A stretch of 64,000 nucleotides of DNA from Eustoma russellianum (taxonomy: Eukaryota; Streptophyta; Magnoliopsida; Gentianales; Gentianaceae), in assembly GCA_036186865.1 (NCBI GenBank), contig AP025057.1, forward strand, positions 22,518,348 to 22,582,347, in the 5' to 3' direction. Under the pieces are notes generated by a model. The model was given only the letters and a program-made list of their open reading frames with translations, was not told where the DNA came from and ran no database searches. The first letter of the stretch is position 1; every line of letters starts with the position of its first letter. Both the position numbers and the translations under genes were made by a program. Below are positions 33,345-45,422 of the stretch, piece by piece.

Positions 33345-33382
33345 CGTACCAGAGTTGCCTGCATGATGGAGATGCAGGAAAC
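33345..33382 (-). repeat. 3' UTR hairpin + GGTACG tag, element K
   Basis: GTTTCCTGCAT / ATGCAGGCAAC with one mismatch, then TCTGGTACG. Confidence 0.8.
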
Positions 33383-33407
33383 TAGAAAAACGTGCAAGCC
33401 CCGTTGT

Positions 33408-36400
33408 TTACGTTCTGAGTACATGAATAACCCCATCAGTATGATAAAAACCACGGGCTGTGGGAGGTAAACGATCTGCAGAAGTGAAAAGTCGAGTGAG
33501 AGGGTGTATGCGAGCATATTGGCTCAAATAGGGCGCAACCATATTTGTCTCTCGAGGAGTGTAGGAGATGGTGCTGTTTGTAATAGACAGTAAGTCATGG
33601 AGAAGAGCATATTCTAGCAATATGTGGAAATGATTGCTGCATAGTTGAAGCAGCTGGTTGCAGTCAGTTTCGATAATCAAATGTCGATGGAGAAGACCAA
33701 AAAATAATAAGCTGTAAAGAACAGCCTGCAGCTCAGCCCGCAATGGTGATAATAGAGGCAGTCTGAAGGAGAGGGGGCTAGCATGTGACCACCTGAATTT
33801 CGCAAGATTGATCCAGCGGTGGCATTTGATTGTCCAGCCGATGCATCGACATTCAGCTTTAATTTCCCTGATGGAGGAAGCTGCCATTTTAGGGGTATAA
33901 TAAGCTTCGGACGAAGTCTAGGTGAGAAGCCAGCTTGTATGAGGGACAGAACATATTGTGCCAAAGATGTACCCGAGAGTGACGAAGACCAATCATAGCA
34001 TGCTTGACGTGTAAGATGAAAGATTTTTGTTACTCGTAAATCTCCCTCTCCATAAGAGTGATTTGTATAAATCTTCCAAATTGCCCAACATAACATAATG
34101 GGTCCAGTAACGTGAAAATTGCCCTTGAGTGATTTGGCCGAAGAAGATAACCACCACTGCATTAGGTGTTGGCGTATATTCGGTACTTGTAATAGAGGGC
34201 CGTCGAGCAACCAAGCTAAATTCGACCAAGCAAGCTTGACTACCGAGCAATGGAGAAAGATATGATTAACAGTTGCTGAATCATTCTGACAAATTGGGCA
34301 GATGGTTTGACAAATGACAGAAAAATGTCGTAGGTTATCTTCTAATGGTAATGCGGAGTGTAACAACCTCCATATAAATAGACTGATTGTTTTTGGAATC
34401 CCCCTCCACCAAATGAATTTGTGTGACAACAATTGGACGCGATGTGGCCGAACATCATCATATGCTAGACGCAAAAGAAAGTCCCCAGACGGGCTAGAGC
34501 GCCACAGTGGTGTTGGAAAGTCAGTTGTAAGTTGTATGCATAATGAATGAACGGAACATAGTCTTTTCCATCCCAGGAAATCATATATACGAGGAAAATA
34601 GTATGAACGCAAGCCATAACGAGAATGCATATACGTCGACCACATGGAAGTTTTGGTATGGTACGACCACCATAGTTTACAGTCATAAGCCCGTTGAATG
34701 TGTAATAAGCCGTGCACTCCCCACCCGCCTTCTATTTCTGGATAACATAAAATTATCAAAAGATCACCAATGATGCTTCTCACCCCATAAAAAGGTAGAA
34801 ATCTTCCTGTTTATGGCAGAAATTACGCTTGTTGGTAACTGGGAAGCTGCTAGAAAATGCAGTGGCATAGATGTTAATACAGTTTTTAATAACAACAGGA
34901 GACTACCCGGTGATAGTAGTCGACTGGCCCAACCAGTGTGCTTCATATCAAAATGTTGCAGCAGTGAGGTGCAGTATGAAGCCCTATTAATCCCGCGATA
35001 TAGATATGAGCCCAGATATTTAATGGGTAAAGTAGAAGGCTGCATGGTCAACACTCGGACAACATTTTGCTGATGTTGCAAGGTTATATAAGAACTCATA
35101 ACAATCTGGCTTTTCGCATAATTGATTAGCTGGCCAGAAGCCCGCTGATAATCATGTAGAAATGACTGAAACTTTTGGAGATTAGACGTTGCAGCATTTA
35201 AAAAAATCAGGAGATCATCCGCATATGCCAAATGAGATACAGGCGGAACTCTACCAAGCGCAAACCCTTGGAGTTGATTAGTCGAAAACAGTCTGTTTAG
35301 GCCACGGCTGAAGCCTTCTGAGCAAATAATAAATAGGAGAGGGGAAAGAGGATCATCTTGTTTTACGCCACGGGTAGGCGAGAAATAACCATAGGATGCC
35401 CCATTGACAGTTATAGAAAGCTTCGAGAGGTTCATGTTGTTCATTATGATTCGGATGAATCGTGATGCAAACCCAAAGCGTACTAAAATTGATTCCAAAT
35501 ATGACCAGTTGACACGATCAAAGGCTTTAGCCATGTCTAGCTTGATCATGACATTTCCACCGCATGTTTTTCGATCAAGTAAGTGTATCATCTCATTTGC
35601 CATTAATACATGCTCACTGATATCGTGCCCTTTTAAGAAACTAATTTGCTCCAATGATATTATTTTTGACAGCAAAGTATTCATGCGTGAGGCTATAATT
35701 CTTGTAGTAACTTTGCTGATGAAGTTGGAGAGGCAAATTGGACGAAAGTCCGCATATGTTGTTGGGTTTGATTTCTTCGGGATTAAAGTAATCATGGATG
35801 ATAGCATTACCTGTGGCGGAGGAATTCCAAGAAAATTCTTGAACAGCAAGAGTGACATCAAGGTGAATTATTTCCCAACTTGTTCTGAAAAAATGACCGT
35901 TATAACCATCAGGACCGGCGGCGCTGGTAGGACTTAAATTCCATATGGCAGATCGGACTTCACTTTCATCCGGAATGGCCATTAACATTTCATTATTTGA
36001 CTGTGTAACTAGCGAAGGAATGTGACAAAGAAAATCATCAACTCCACTGACCTGTTCCTGCATAAAGAGTGCTTTGTAGAAAGATACTGCTTCATCACCT
36101 AATGATGTATCATCGTAGAGAGTTTCTCCTGCCAAGGTTTTTAGGTCTCGATTCTGCAGGCGTCGATGCTTGTCTTTTACAATAGCATGAAAGTATGCCG
36201 TATTGGCTTCTCCTTCAGATATCCATTTAACACGTGATTTTTGAGCCCAATAAGAGGTTTGTGCTTTGGTTGCTTGTAAAAGATGTGCTTGTGCCAGAGA
36301 GAGTGCAGTCCTATTTGAAGGAGTAGGATCCGCATCAAATAGACTTTCTAAACGCTGATAATGAATTTATGCCTGAGCAACATTATTGAAAATATCACCA

Positions 36401-37228
36401 TATACATGTTTATTCCAAGTCCGGAGGTCCTTTTTAAGTCTGTTTAATTTGGAGTAAAGGCCACGCATACCTCCAAACGTTGGGTATTGTTGCTAGTTGT
36501 CTTTCATAAAAGCTAAAAAATCCGAGTGTAAGGCCCACACATTTATATAGATCATTTAAGCAGCAATGGTGCATGATCTGATGTAGCTCTCGATAAGTGA
36601 TGCACCACATATCAGAAAATAAACTAGAGAAAGAAACTGTGCATAAAAATCTGTCTAGACGCCTCATAATTCTGCCTTGACCAGTCCCACCTGACCAAGT
36701 ATAAGGAGAGCCCCGAAAAGGTATTTCTTGCAAACCGCAAACATCAACACAGTGTTGAAAATCAGATAATGTACGAAGCGGAGGAGAGGAACATCCAGAA
36801 TGTTCCTGTAGGGAGAGAAAGGTGTTGAAATCACCTCCTATTATCCATGGTATTGTGGTGCGTCGACTAACTTCCTGAAGAGAGTCCCATAGTAGCCTTC
36901 TGTCCGATATTGTATGTCTTCCATACACCACTGACCATGCAAATGATGTTTGTGTAGTGCAATAGGAAAAAGAGAGCAGAGTTGTTTGAAGACCATGATG
37001 TACATCAAGTAATTGCAACAAGGATGAATTCCAAAAGATCCAGATATTACCTTGACATACTTCTATCGCATGAGAGAAACCCAGTTTCAAACGAAAATGA
37101 ACAAGTTTGGACGAATGCTGTTTGGGTTCAATAATTATCAACACGTCCAACTTCAACTGACGCAATAAAATCAGCAAACGATTTAAAGAGGTTCGAAGGC
37201 CCCCTACATTCCATGTAAGTGCATTCAT
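33408..37228 (-). pseudogene. ORF2 of element K, frameshifted
   Basis: M-N-A-L-T-W-N at 37228. The endonuclease is open with 'IIGGDFNTFL', but an indel near 36610 takes the 'SDH' motif out of frame. The RT is readable in pieces: 'SAAGPDGYNGHFF', an indel near 35840, then an open 365-codon stretch with 'RPICLSNFISKV', 'KLDMAKAFDRVNW', 'YADD', and 'GVKQDDPLSP', where Gly of the GD pair has become Asp. The rest is open in another frame with zf-RVT (CPIC, NHIFLHC) and RNase H ('LNVDAS'). Indels lie near 34770 and 33780. Ends at 33408. Inactive. Confidence 0.9.
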
Positions 37229-38676
37229 GAGGAGGTTTCTGGAGGAGTGGAGCCCATACGTGAAGCACTACGTGTTACAACATTAGAGGGTGGTCGTGGA
37301 GCTAACTCGTTCTTAAGTCGCCTTCGTCGTCTTGGTGCCACCGGAATAAATCCCTCATTGTCTGGTGGTTTCCCAGCGAAATAAGCATGTAAAATTTCGT
37401 CATCACTGGAGACTTGTGGTCTGGATGATAAGCGCTTGGTAATTGATTCAGCAGCCGCTATCATCTCTTGCTGAAATTGAGATCTGGAGTCTGCATCTAT
37501 GTGTGCTACTGTATTTGTCATTTGACCTGCATCAGAGTCTGACACTTGACAAATATCTGGGTCATCTGTTTGATCTTGTACTTGATCTGCAGAAGGGCAT
37601 GATGCAGCATGCAAATTAGGGTTCGCGTCCATGCTGCTCGATGGATGGAGCACTATCTCTTCTATGCACTGCAATGGGGCTGTAGTATTCTGTTGAGGCA
37701 TGATTGTGTGGACAGGCGACTGAACCTGATCTTGAGGACTATTATTCAAAGTTGTGGCATCCTCTTCTACGTCTACCGGCGGAATGAATTCAGTGACTGG
37801 GGTTGAAGCCATTGGCGTTGCTTGAACCGTTACATGTGGAGTATTTGAAACATTATTGGGTGGAGCCAAGGTTTGATCTTTTTGGCCTTTCTTTGGGGTC
37901 CAGCGAACTGTAGGTTTTTGAGGTTTGTCTGGCTTTTCTTGAGACGTGCTACCGCATGTAGAGGCCGAATGACCTAATCGGCGGCATTCATGACAAAAAG
38001 ATGGAAGATCTTCATAAATGATTTGCTGCTGGATAATTTTGTTCTTCCCCTACAAAAATAATTTCTTTGGGAGGTCCATTGATATATCCGCTTCAACACA
38101 AACACGCGCGACGGAGGGGCGGAGGCCATCTGCGGTGGCAACATCAAGTTTTATGGGCTGTCCGACGATGCGGGCAATTTCAAAAAGTGCTTCCTTTTGA
38201 TGGTAATGAATTGGTAAACTGGGAAAAGCAACCCATATGGGGACAATTGGAGCGTCCGATGCAGGATCAAAATCAGTAGTCCACTTTGTTACTTGCATTG
38301 TGCATCCTGCAATTGTCCATGAACGGCGATAGAAACAGCGGATATAATCTGGCTCATGAAGAAAACGCAGCAGTATATGAGATTGATCCAAAAGGGTGAT
38401 CTTTACATCTGATTTAAATCCTATACGATCAAAAACATCGCGAATAATCTTCAGAGGCGGCCAGCCATACCAAAATGTCCCAACAAGCGTTAATCGGTAT
38501 GGAGCGGCTAAAGCATCAATTTCCTCATTAGTAAAAGAAATCAAAGGATGGCCTTTGTGCTTTGTTATAGCCTTTGGAGTGATTTGGGCGCAAGAGGAAA
38601 AAGGTGCAGAAACAACTGCTGCGAAGGTTCGAACGGCGGCGGCGGGCTCCGAGGTTCCAGGAGATGAAGACGCCAT
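37225..38676 (-). pseudogene. ORF1 of element K, one in-frame stop
   Basis: ATG at 38676 (M-A-S-S-S-P-G-T). The 484-codon frame is continuous except for a single TAG near 38050, in 'KKLFL*GKNKI', where relatives have Gln (CAG to TAG). DUF4283-like domain before the stop, zinc knuckle FC-HE-C-RRLG-H-SAST-C after it, then 'RWTPKKGQK' and an acidic tail. An ATG further upstream (38964) would only translate TA repeats and is rejected. The TGA overlaps the ORF2 ATG. Confidence 0.9.
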
Positions 38677-38698
38677 ATAATAATAATGCACCACCAGT

Positions 38699-38699
38699 T

Positions 38700-38732
<33 letters not shown>

Positions 38733-38891
38733 GTATATATATGTATATATATGTATATATGTATATGTATATATATATGTATATGTATATGTATATATAT
38801 ATGTATATGTATATGTATATATATATGTATATGTATATGTATATATATATATGTATATGTATATGTATATATGTATATGTGTGTGTGTGTG

Positions 38892-38924
<33 letters not shown>

Positions 38925-38925
38925 A
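38699..38925. repeat. (TA)n(TATG)n(TG)n microsatellite between K and L
   Basis: About 227 bases, the longest in the window. A higher-order TATATG pattern is visible. Confidence 0.96.
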
Positions 38926-38933
38926 TTTTTTTT

Positions 38934-39003
38934 GCTTTTTCCTTCGCCAAGGTTTTATCCACAAGGTTGGTTTTACTTGGCAAGGTTTTAATGCGGCATA
39001 TCA
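38934..39003 (+). repeat. Conserved LINE 3' module, copy 10 (element L, 5' edge missing)
   Basis: GCCAAG / CTTGGC intact. The module starts at GCTTTTTCC. Confidence 0.9.
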
Positions 39004-39128
39004 TATATTTCTTGGATGTTGGAACTTCTCATTTCCATTATACGTTATATTTTCTCCATGTAATAAGGTTTTCCTCCACCATAAGTGAGGCGCCAGCATA
39101 ATCAATAAATCGCTTTTCATAAAAAAAA
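38934..39128 (+). mobile_element. Element L: 3'-end-only LINE fragment with target-site duplication
   Basis: About 195 bases: part of the module, the terminal 'CCTCCACCATAAGTGAGG' hairpin, AATAAAT and an A-run. Flanked by TGTATTTTTTTT at 38922-38933 and 39133-39144. The right copy is the A-tail (T-run) of element M, so L landed at the tail of M. Confidence 0.83.
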
Positions 39129-39273
39129 TGTATGTATTTTTTTTAAATGAAGCAAATTTATTATTGAAATTCCTCACTTTTAGTGAGGGAAACCATATTA
39201 CATCAAAGCTAATGTCATCATATGAAAATAACGAATGTAGCATACGTAGTATGCGAATCCGCCAATCATATAT

Positions 39274-39357
39274 GATATGCCACATTAAAACCTTGTCAAG
39301 TAAAACCACCCTTGTGGATAAAACCTTGACGAAGGAAAAAGCGTACATATTTATATG
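39274..39357 (-). repeat. Conserved LINE 3' module, copy 11 (element M)
   Basis: The outer stem is GTCAAG / CTTGAC. The second pair is T-A instead of C-G, a compensatory change. Confidence 0.92.
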
Positions 39358-39590
39358 ATTAGTCTGTGAAAAACACAAAATGTACAAATATGTACAAATA
39401 AACGATGATAATCTACTCTGAATTTGACCGAAGAGACGCGTGGTGTTGAAGAAGCAGCTTGGCTGGAGAAGTATTGAATTCGCTGATGGCCAATGCCAGA
39501 GATCAAGACCTCGCACAACATGCAAAAAAACTTGCGTAAGGATAGCTCAGAGAAAATACCATTACAATAACATGATGAAGGAAGGAAAGC

Positions 39591-39629
39591 CATACCCGCG
39601 TTTCCTGTAGCCAGACAACCACGGGCAAC
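39591..39629 (-). repeat. 3' UTR hairpin + GGGTATG, element M
   Basis: GTTGCCCGTGGT / CTACAGGAAAC (imperfect), tag CGGGTATG. Confidence 0.65.
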
Positions 39630-39773
39630 CACTAAATACGAATGCCATATCGTCCACGCAAAAGCAAACCCCATGGTTGTGGATGCCAGACACAAGTAAC
39701 ACATAGAAGCAGGGAACGTCATCCAAAAGTAATATATAAGAATCTCGCAGATGTTTGTAGAAAGCAACAAAGA

Positions 39774-39813
39774 CATACCAATGCTGCCTATGCCAAATTA
39801 GGACATAGGCAAC
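39774..39813 (-). repeat. 3' UTR hairpin + GGTATG, element M, second
   Basis: TTGCCTATG / CATAGGCAG, then CATTGGTATG. CCTATG/CATAGG replaces the CCTGCA/TGCAGG of other lineages with pairing kept. Confidence 0.83.
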
Positions 39814-39844
39814 CCGCAAAACTGATGGCGTAATCATTGAAAGA

Positions 39845-42800
39845 TTATAGCCGAAAAGCTGGAAGAGTAGCGTCCATGCTAATGACTCCACGCACCTCAC
39901 TTGGCAAAGCAGAGACTGATGTGTATGTCTTCATTCCTGATATGTGGAGACCATAGAGTGCTAACAAATGGGCTGCAGAATTTGCCTCGCGCGGACAAGA
40001 ACAGACAGTAGATGAATTGATATAAAGCAGCTCAATAGCTCGCTGCACATCACTCAAACAAGAGCCATGATATTGTGAAGGGTTAGCGAGCATATGCAGT
40101 AACATGCGGCAATCCGTTTCAACATGCAATGCATCATATGTGACCGCATAATAAAGAAGAGAGAAAAGCAAGGCCAGCAGTTCCGCCCTGACGGGAGTAA
40201 CATGTGGAAGAGCAAAACAAAGGGCAGATACAAATCTGCCAGTATCATCCCGAAGTACCGCACCTGCTGCCGCACCATGGCGACCTACCGTAGAATCCAC
40301 ATTGATTTTCATTCGTCCAGAAGGGGGCAATTTCCATTTAATCAATCTGTGCCGGAATACCCTTAAACGAGGAGAGAAACCGCAAGCAATAAGGTTGGGA
40401 ATAGACTCCACAAATTTACGATCTTGTACTGAAGCACACCAAGTATATATATGTGTACGGACACGATCAAATAAATGATTATATGAGAAAGTATTGTCTC
40501 CAAAGCGGATAGACGTATACTCCTTCTAAATCACCCAGAGAACCAATGCTGGAACCACAGCTCGAAGATGTCCCCGCATGGAAGATGTTGAGGCTTGGCG
40601 CCACCAACAGATCAAGTAGGCATTAATGGTTGATTGTCGTGGCAAAGGTGCTGAAAATAGGACTGCAATCTCATTCCATAGTGATTTGATTTCCTTGCAT
40701 TGTAAAAACATGTGATCCTTAGTGTCCGATTGACTCAAACAGAAAACACACTGAGAGGGATAGATAGTCTGCCATATCCGAAGGTTATTCGTGATAGGCA
40801 ATGATCCCGACCAAAGGCGCCATAAAAACACTTTTGCTCCTATCGGAGAAGAGACCCACTATATAAACTTAGAAAATTGCAAAGTAGGATTATCATCATG
40901 ATGCAGCAAGTAAGCTGTTTTGATAGTATACATGCCAGTTGCATGCGAATCCCAGCTGATGCCATTGGGATATTGAGTGACATGTGTATTCATGTACTCA
41001 TGAACATGACAAAGCCTTTTCCACACTGCTGAATCATAGATACGTGCAGACACAGTCAGTCGCTGACCATATTTTGCACGGCAATATGTGGGCCATAAGG
41101 GATTCGATGTATGCCATCGTACGCTTGTTGAAGGTAGTCCAAATTCCGGATACCAAGGCCACCATTGACAGCCGGACGACAAACCAGATGCCAAGAGGTC
41201 GAATGATGGCGACCATTCCATAAAAAATTTGCCATTTTTCTATTTGGTGCGTTGATGACACTTTTAGGCAACCGTGAACTTGCAATGAGATGAGTTGGGA
41301 CCGATGATAAGACATGTTTGACTAATGTTAATCTGCCTGCCATAGATAATAATTTGGATGACCAAGCATTGAGACGGATGTCAAAGTGGTTTAGTAAAGC
41401 AGTGCAGTAGGAAGAACGATTAACACCTTTATACAAATACGACCCAAGATATTTTATGGGCAGCACAACCAGTCGCATGCCAAGCATTCGAGCTAACTGT
41501 GGCCCAGCCACAGATTTTCCCACAATCAGCTAACTCTTGTTAAAGTTAATTAATTGACCCGTGGCAGCTTGATATGCGTCGAGGAACTGATGAAAACGCC
41601 GTACATTTGAAAGCTTGCCATTAAGAAAAACAAGCAAATCATCTGCAAAACCCAAATGCGATATTTGCGGGGCCCGGCCCACATTAAAGCTAATTAACTC
41701 ACCCGAGGCCATTAACGAGTTAATCCCACGAGAAAACCCTTCGGAAGCCAAGATAAACAATAAAGGCGATAAAGGATCACCTTGTTTTACCGCTCGTGTA
41801 ATAGGAAAGAAGCCCACTGGTTTCCCATTGATAAGTATGGAGCACCTTGTAGCCGCCAAATTATTTATAATAATCCTGACTATCTTTGCGTCAAATCCAA
41901 ACTTATGGACGAGCTGCCGAAGATAACCCCAATCAACATGGTCAAACGCCTTTGCCATGTCAAGTTTTATCATAACTTGGCCTCCATGCACACATTTGTC
42001 GATCAAATGAACCATTTCTTGGGCCAGTAAAGTCTGATCAGTGATACCACGGCCCTTTAAAAAACCCGCCTACTCCATTGAAATCAGCTTTGGCAATACG
42101 CCGGAGAATCTAGAAGCTAACAGTCGTGTAATAATCTTGGCAATAAAGTTAGTTAAACATATTGGTCTGAAATCAGAGAACGTTTGTGGATTCGCTACTT
42201 TAGGAATAAGTGTGATAAGAGACGCCGCCAATTGATTTGGAGGCGGAATACCAAGGAAGAATTCCTGAACTGCCTTATGCACATCAAACTTAATTACATG
42301 CCAGAATTTACGATAGAAGGAACCTGGGAAACCATCAGGGCCATCCGCACTTGTTGGACTCAGTGCCCATACTGCTTGCTGTACTTCTTGTATGTCTGCG
42401 ATGGCCAAAAGCGACACATTATCTTCAGCAGTTAATACAGATAGTATATATTGAAGCAAGTCAGAAGTATTATGTAAAGGTTCCGATGTGAATAATTGCT
42501 GATAAAAGTGAATGGCTTCTTGCTCTATCTCCACTGATGTTTGACATTCAATACCATGAGGACTAAGAATTCGAGTGATATGTTGCCTCCTTCTCTTGTC
42601 TTTAACTATTTGGTGAAAATATCGTGTGTTGGTGTCCCCCTCTTTCATCCACTTGACACTGGCTTTTTGCTGCCAAAACAGCATTACCTGATGCTGCTTT
42701 TGTTTCAAAATTGCCATTTTCTGATGATATAACTCACGGTTTACAGCAGTGGGATTGGCATCATATTCTTTCTCGCAACGGATGACTTCAGCTTCCGCAA

Positions 42801-43689
42801 CAGCAACATCGTCAAAAACATTTCCAAACACGTCTTTATTCCACTGTTGAAGATGATGTTTAAGCTGCCTCAACTTGGCATAATATCCGCGCATACCTCC
42901 AACTGTTTCATAAGATTGCCAACAGTGGGTGACTAACTTTTCAAAATCTGCATGTGTAGTCCAGACGTCCAGGTATCTAAATGATGCAGTGGAGCTCGAG
43001 CTTTCAACTAAAGCCTGAAGATAGATAGGGCAGTGATCCGATGTAGTGCGGCTAAGGTGTTGATATGTAACCGTGTGAAAGAGCTCAAAAAAGTCCGGTG
43101 AGCAAAGATACCTATCCAACCTACGCCATACTTTTCTCAGTCCTCGCCCATCACTCCATGTAAAAGGGGATCCTTGATAATTAATCGATTGTAAAGAGCA
43201 AGCAGCAACACAGTCATTAAAATCTTGCAGAGATCGCAGAGAGGGAACTGATCGACCCTTGTGTTCTTCCAAAGATAAGAATGTATTAAAATCGCCTCCT
43301 AGTAGCCATGGAACATCCAGTTCCTGATGTAAAGTCATTAAGTCATCCCACAAAGGGCGACGCGAGATCACCGAATGTAAACTGTAAACTAAAGTGCAGC
43401 AGAAAACACCTCCCGTGGGTAGCCATTGAAAATACATTGAGTGATTTTGAATGCCTGTACGATTTCTCTCCAAACGCAAAAAAGCAGCACTCCAAAATAT
43501 CCATATCTTATCCTGACACACTGAGAGCGCTTGTGTAAAACCGAATTTCAGACGATAGAATAGCAAAGAAGAAGGCCTGACCTTAGGCTCAATTAATACC
43601 AAAACATGCAACTGATAATGACGTAACAACGATAATATACGTGGCATAGACGTGCGCACTCCATGGACATTCCATATCATGATCTTCAT
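39845..43689 (-). pseudogene. ORF2 of element M, four stops and one frameshift
   Basis: M-K-I-M-I-W-N at 43689. The first 539 codons are open and contain the whole endonuclease ('LLGGDFNTFL', 'TSDHCPIY') and the first RT blocks. Stops: TAG near 42070 (Gln in relatives), near 41528 (Gln), near 40858 (Trp) and near 40525 (Trp), all single transitions. One frameshift lies near 41115 in 'QQAYDG'. The RT core 'KLDMAKAFDHVDW' is intact, the catalytic box reads FADD instead of YADD, and 'AVKQGDPLSP' has Ala for Gly. zf-RVT (CVFC, DHMFLQC) and RNase H ('INVDST', 'RAELLA', 'VETDCR', 'EANSAAHLLALYG') are intact. Confidence 0.92.
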
Positions 43690-44995
43690 TGAGTTGATAA
43701 ACAGTCAAAAGAGATAGAGAGAGTAGACCTGGATCTTGTAACTGGTGGTGACACTGGCTCAATGTTACGACGAGGACGACGAAGTAGACGAGGTGGAGGC
43801 TGAAACTGATCATCCAACACAGACTCTGGTATATTTATAATTTGAGCATCCTGAGAGGCGTCTGTTGAAACCACTGCATGTATGATATCTTCAAGAACTT
43901 CTGTGACGACTGCAGCTGCTTCAAATTCTGGTGTAACAGCAACCTGCACCTCAGTCGAAGGTGGAGGGATTTCACTGTCAGAGAAAGATATAGGTTGTGG
44001 ATGATGTTGTATGTCAGAAATGAAACTATCATCAACTCCTTGCAGTCGAGAGAGATCCTGAGCATAAGGGACTGCAGTTGGCATAGATGCAGTCAAGTCC
44101 GGCGACAATAATAGAGTTGGCTCCGCAGGAACATTCTGTGTAATGTGCTGAGGATATTTTTTAGGTGTCCATCGCTGATCTGGAACCTTGCGTGTGAGCA
44201 GTGGTCCTACTGATGCTGTCTGTGGTTCTATCGTAGCCTTAGTATGCACTTCAGATTGCGTCACTAGAGCCTTTCCACGATCTGCTATCTTATGTCCGAG
44301 CCTGCAACATTTAGAACAATATGATGGCAAATCTTCATAAATTACCTGTTGAGCCATCACTTTGTTTAATGCTTGGATGAATACTCGCTAAGGTAACTCC
44401 TGGGTGACATCAATTTCAATACATAAACGAGCCACTGATGGACAAAGAGATTCAGCGTCGCAGTATCCAATTTCATCGGGGTTCCTAGCATACGACCAAT
44501 CTGCTTGAGGGCAGATTTCTGATTGAGATGCAACGGTAGCCCAGGAAAAGATACCCAAACCGGCACAATAGGCACATCAACTGTAGGATCATTTGCCGGC
44601 GTCCATTTTGTAACACGCATATATTTCCCTGCTATCATCCAACTTTGACGTGCAAAGCAATGCAGGTAATCTTGTTCATGCTTAAAGTGTAGTACCACAT
44701 GCGTGGAGTCCAGGAGCCCCACCTGCACCGGGCCAGTAAATCCGATCGGATCAATGGACGATCGGATGATGGCGATTGGCGGCTTGCCATACCAAAAAGT
44801 TCCCACAAGTGAGAATTTGAACGGAGCCGCTAAGGAAGCGATTTCTTCATCCGTAAAAGATATCATTGGGCTGCCCTTGTATTTGTGTATCGGCTTATGA
44901 TCAATGTGAGCAGCAGCTGTCGTCTGAAATAGGGAAGCGAAACTCTTCTTTGATGAGGAGTCCGTAGGGTTTGTCGAAGGTTGCATGGCCGCCAT
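43686..44995 (-). pseudogene. ORF1 of element M, one frameshift
   Basis: M-A-A-M-Q-P-S at 44995. The DUF4283-like region is open to an indel near 44460 ('TATLNLFVHQW' where the expected reading is SPSVA). The second part is open from 44360. The knuckle reads C-SK-C-CRLG-H-KIAD-R, so the last Cys ligand is lost. A basic stretch 'RWTPKK' and a long acidic tail follow. The final TGA overlaps the ORF2 ATG at 43686-43689. Confidence 0.88.
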
Positions 44996-45148
44996 TAGGA
45001 AAAAAGCAATCTTTCGGTGATGAGAGAAATATTAGAGTAGAGAGAGAGAGAGTAAAATGCGAAAGCAGTAGCTGTCGATGTCGGCCGGCATCAGCCGGAC
45101 CTCCATTGCCGCCGCGCCGCCCAATCGCCAGAGAGAGAGGTCATCGTG

Positions 45149-45152
<4 letters not shown>
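44996..45152 (-). promoter_or_regulatory. 5' leader of element M
   Basis: 157 bases with a (CT)n-rich tract (about 45035-45055), ending directly at the TA microsatellite. CT-rich leaders are common near plant transcription starts, but the promoter role is only inferred. Confidence 0.45.
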
Positions 45153-45203
<51 letters not shown>

Positions 45204-45296
45204 GTATGTATATATATGTATATGTATGTATGTATATGCATGTATATGTATATATGTATATATGTATATATATATATATGTATATATATATGTACA
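45153..45296. repeat. (TA)n(TATG)n microsatellite between M and N
   Basis: About 144 bases, joining the 5' end of M to the 3' tail of N. Confidence 0.96.
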
Positions 45297-45422
45297 TATT
45301 TTTTTTATGAAAGAGATTTTATTAGCATGAGTCCTCACTTATGGCGGAGGAATACCTTATTACAAAGCATAAAAGTATGGCGATAGTAGTAGCATATGAT
45401 TATCAACATCCAAACGATATAT

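Larger units (their letters stand above)
32830..33407 (-). other. 3' UTR of element K
   Basis: Two tagged hairpins (33241-33278, 33345-33382), the module (32954-33037) and the terminal 'CCTCTGCCATAAGTGAGG' block near 32858-32876. Confidence 0.8.
32820..38698 (-). mobile_element. Element K: full-length LINE, lineage IIa, decayed
   Basis: ORF1 starts only about 22 bases inside the 5' boundary, which is a TA tract at 38699. Then come ORF2 and the 3' UTR, which ends against the truncated 5' end of J. Same 3' architecture as F. Confidence 0.88.
39145..39844 (-). other. 3' UTR of element M
   Basis: Two tagged hairpins (39591-39629, 39774-39813), the module (39274-39357) and the terminal hairpin CCTCACT-AAA-AGTGAGG near 39174-39191, which is a perfect 7-bp stem here. 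Confidence 0.82.
39145..45152 (-). mobile_element. Element M: full-length LINE, lineage IV, lightly damaged
   Basis: A 157-base leader, ORF1, ORF2 and a 3' UTR of about 700 bases. Flanked by a TA tract at the 5' end (45153) and by element L and TG/TA repeats at the 3' end. It differs from the other lineages throughout. Confidence 0.9.
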
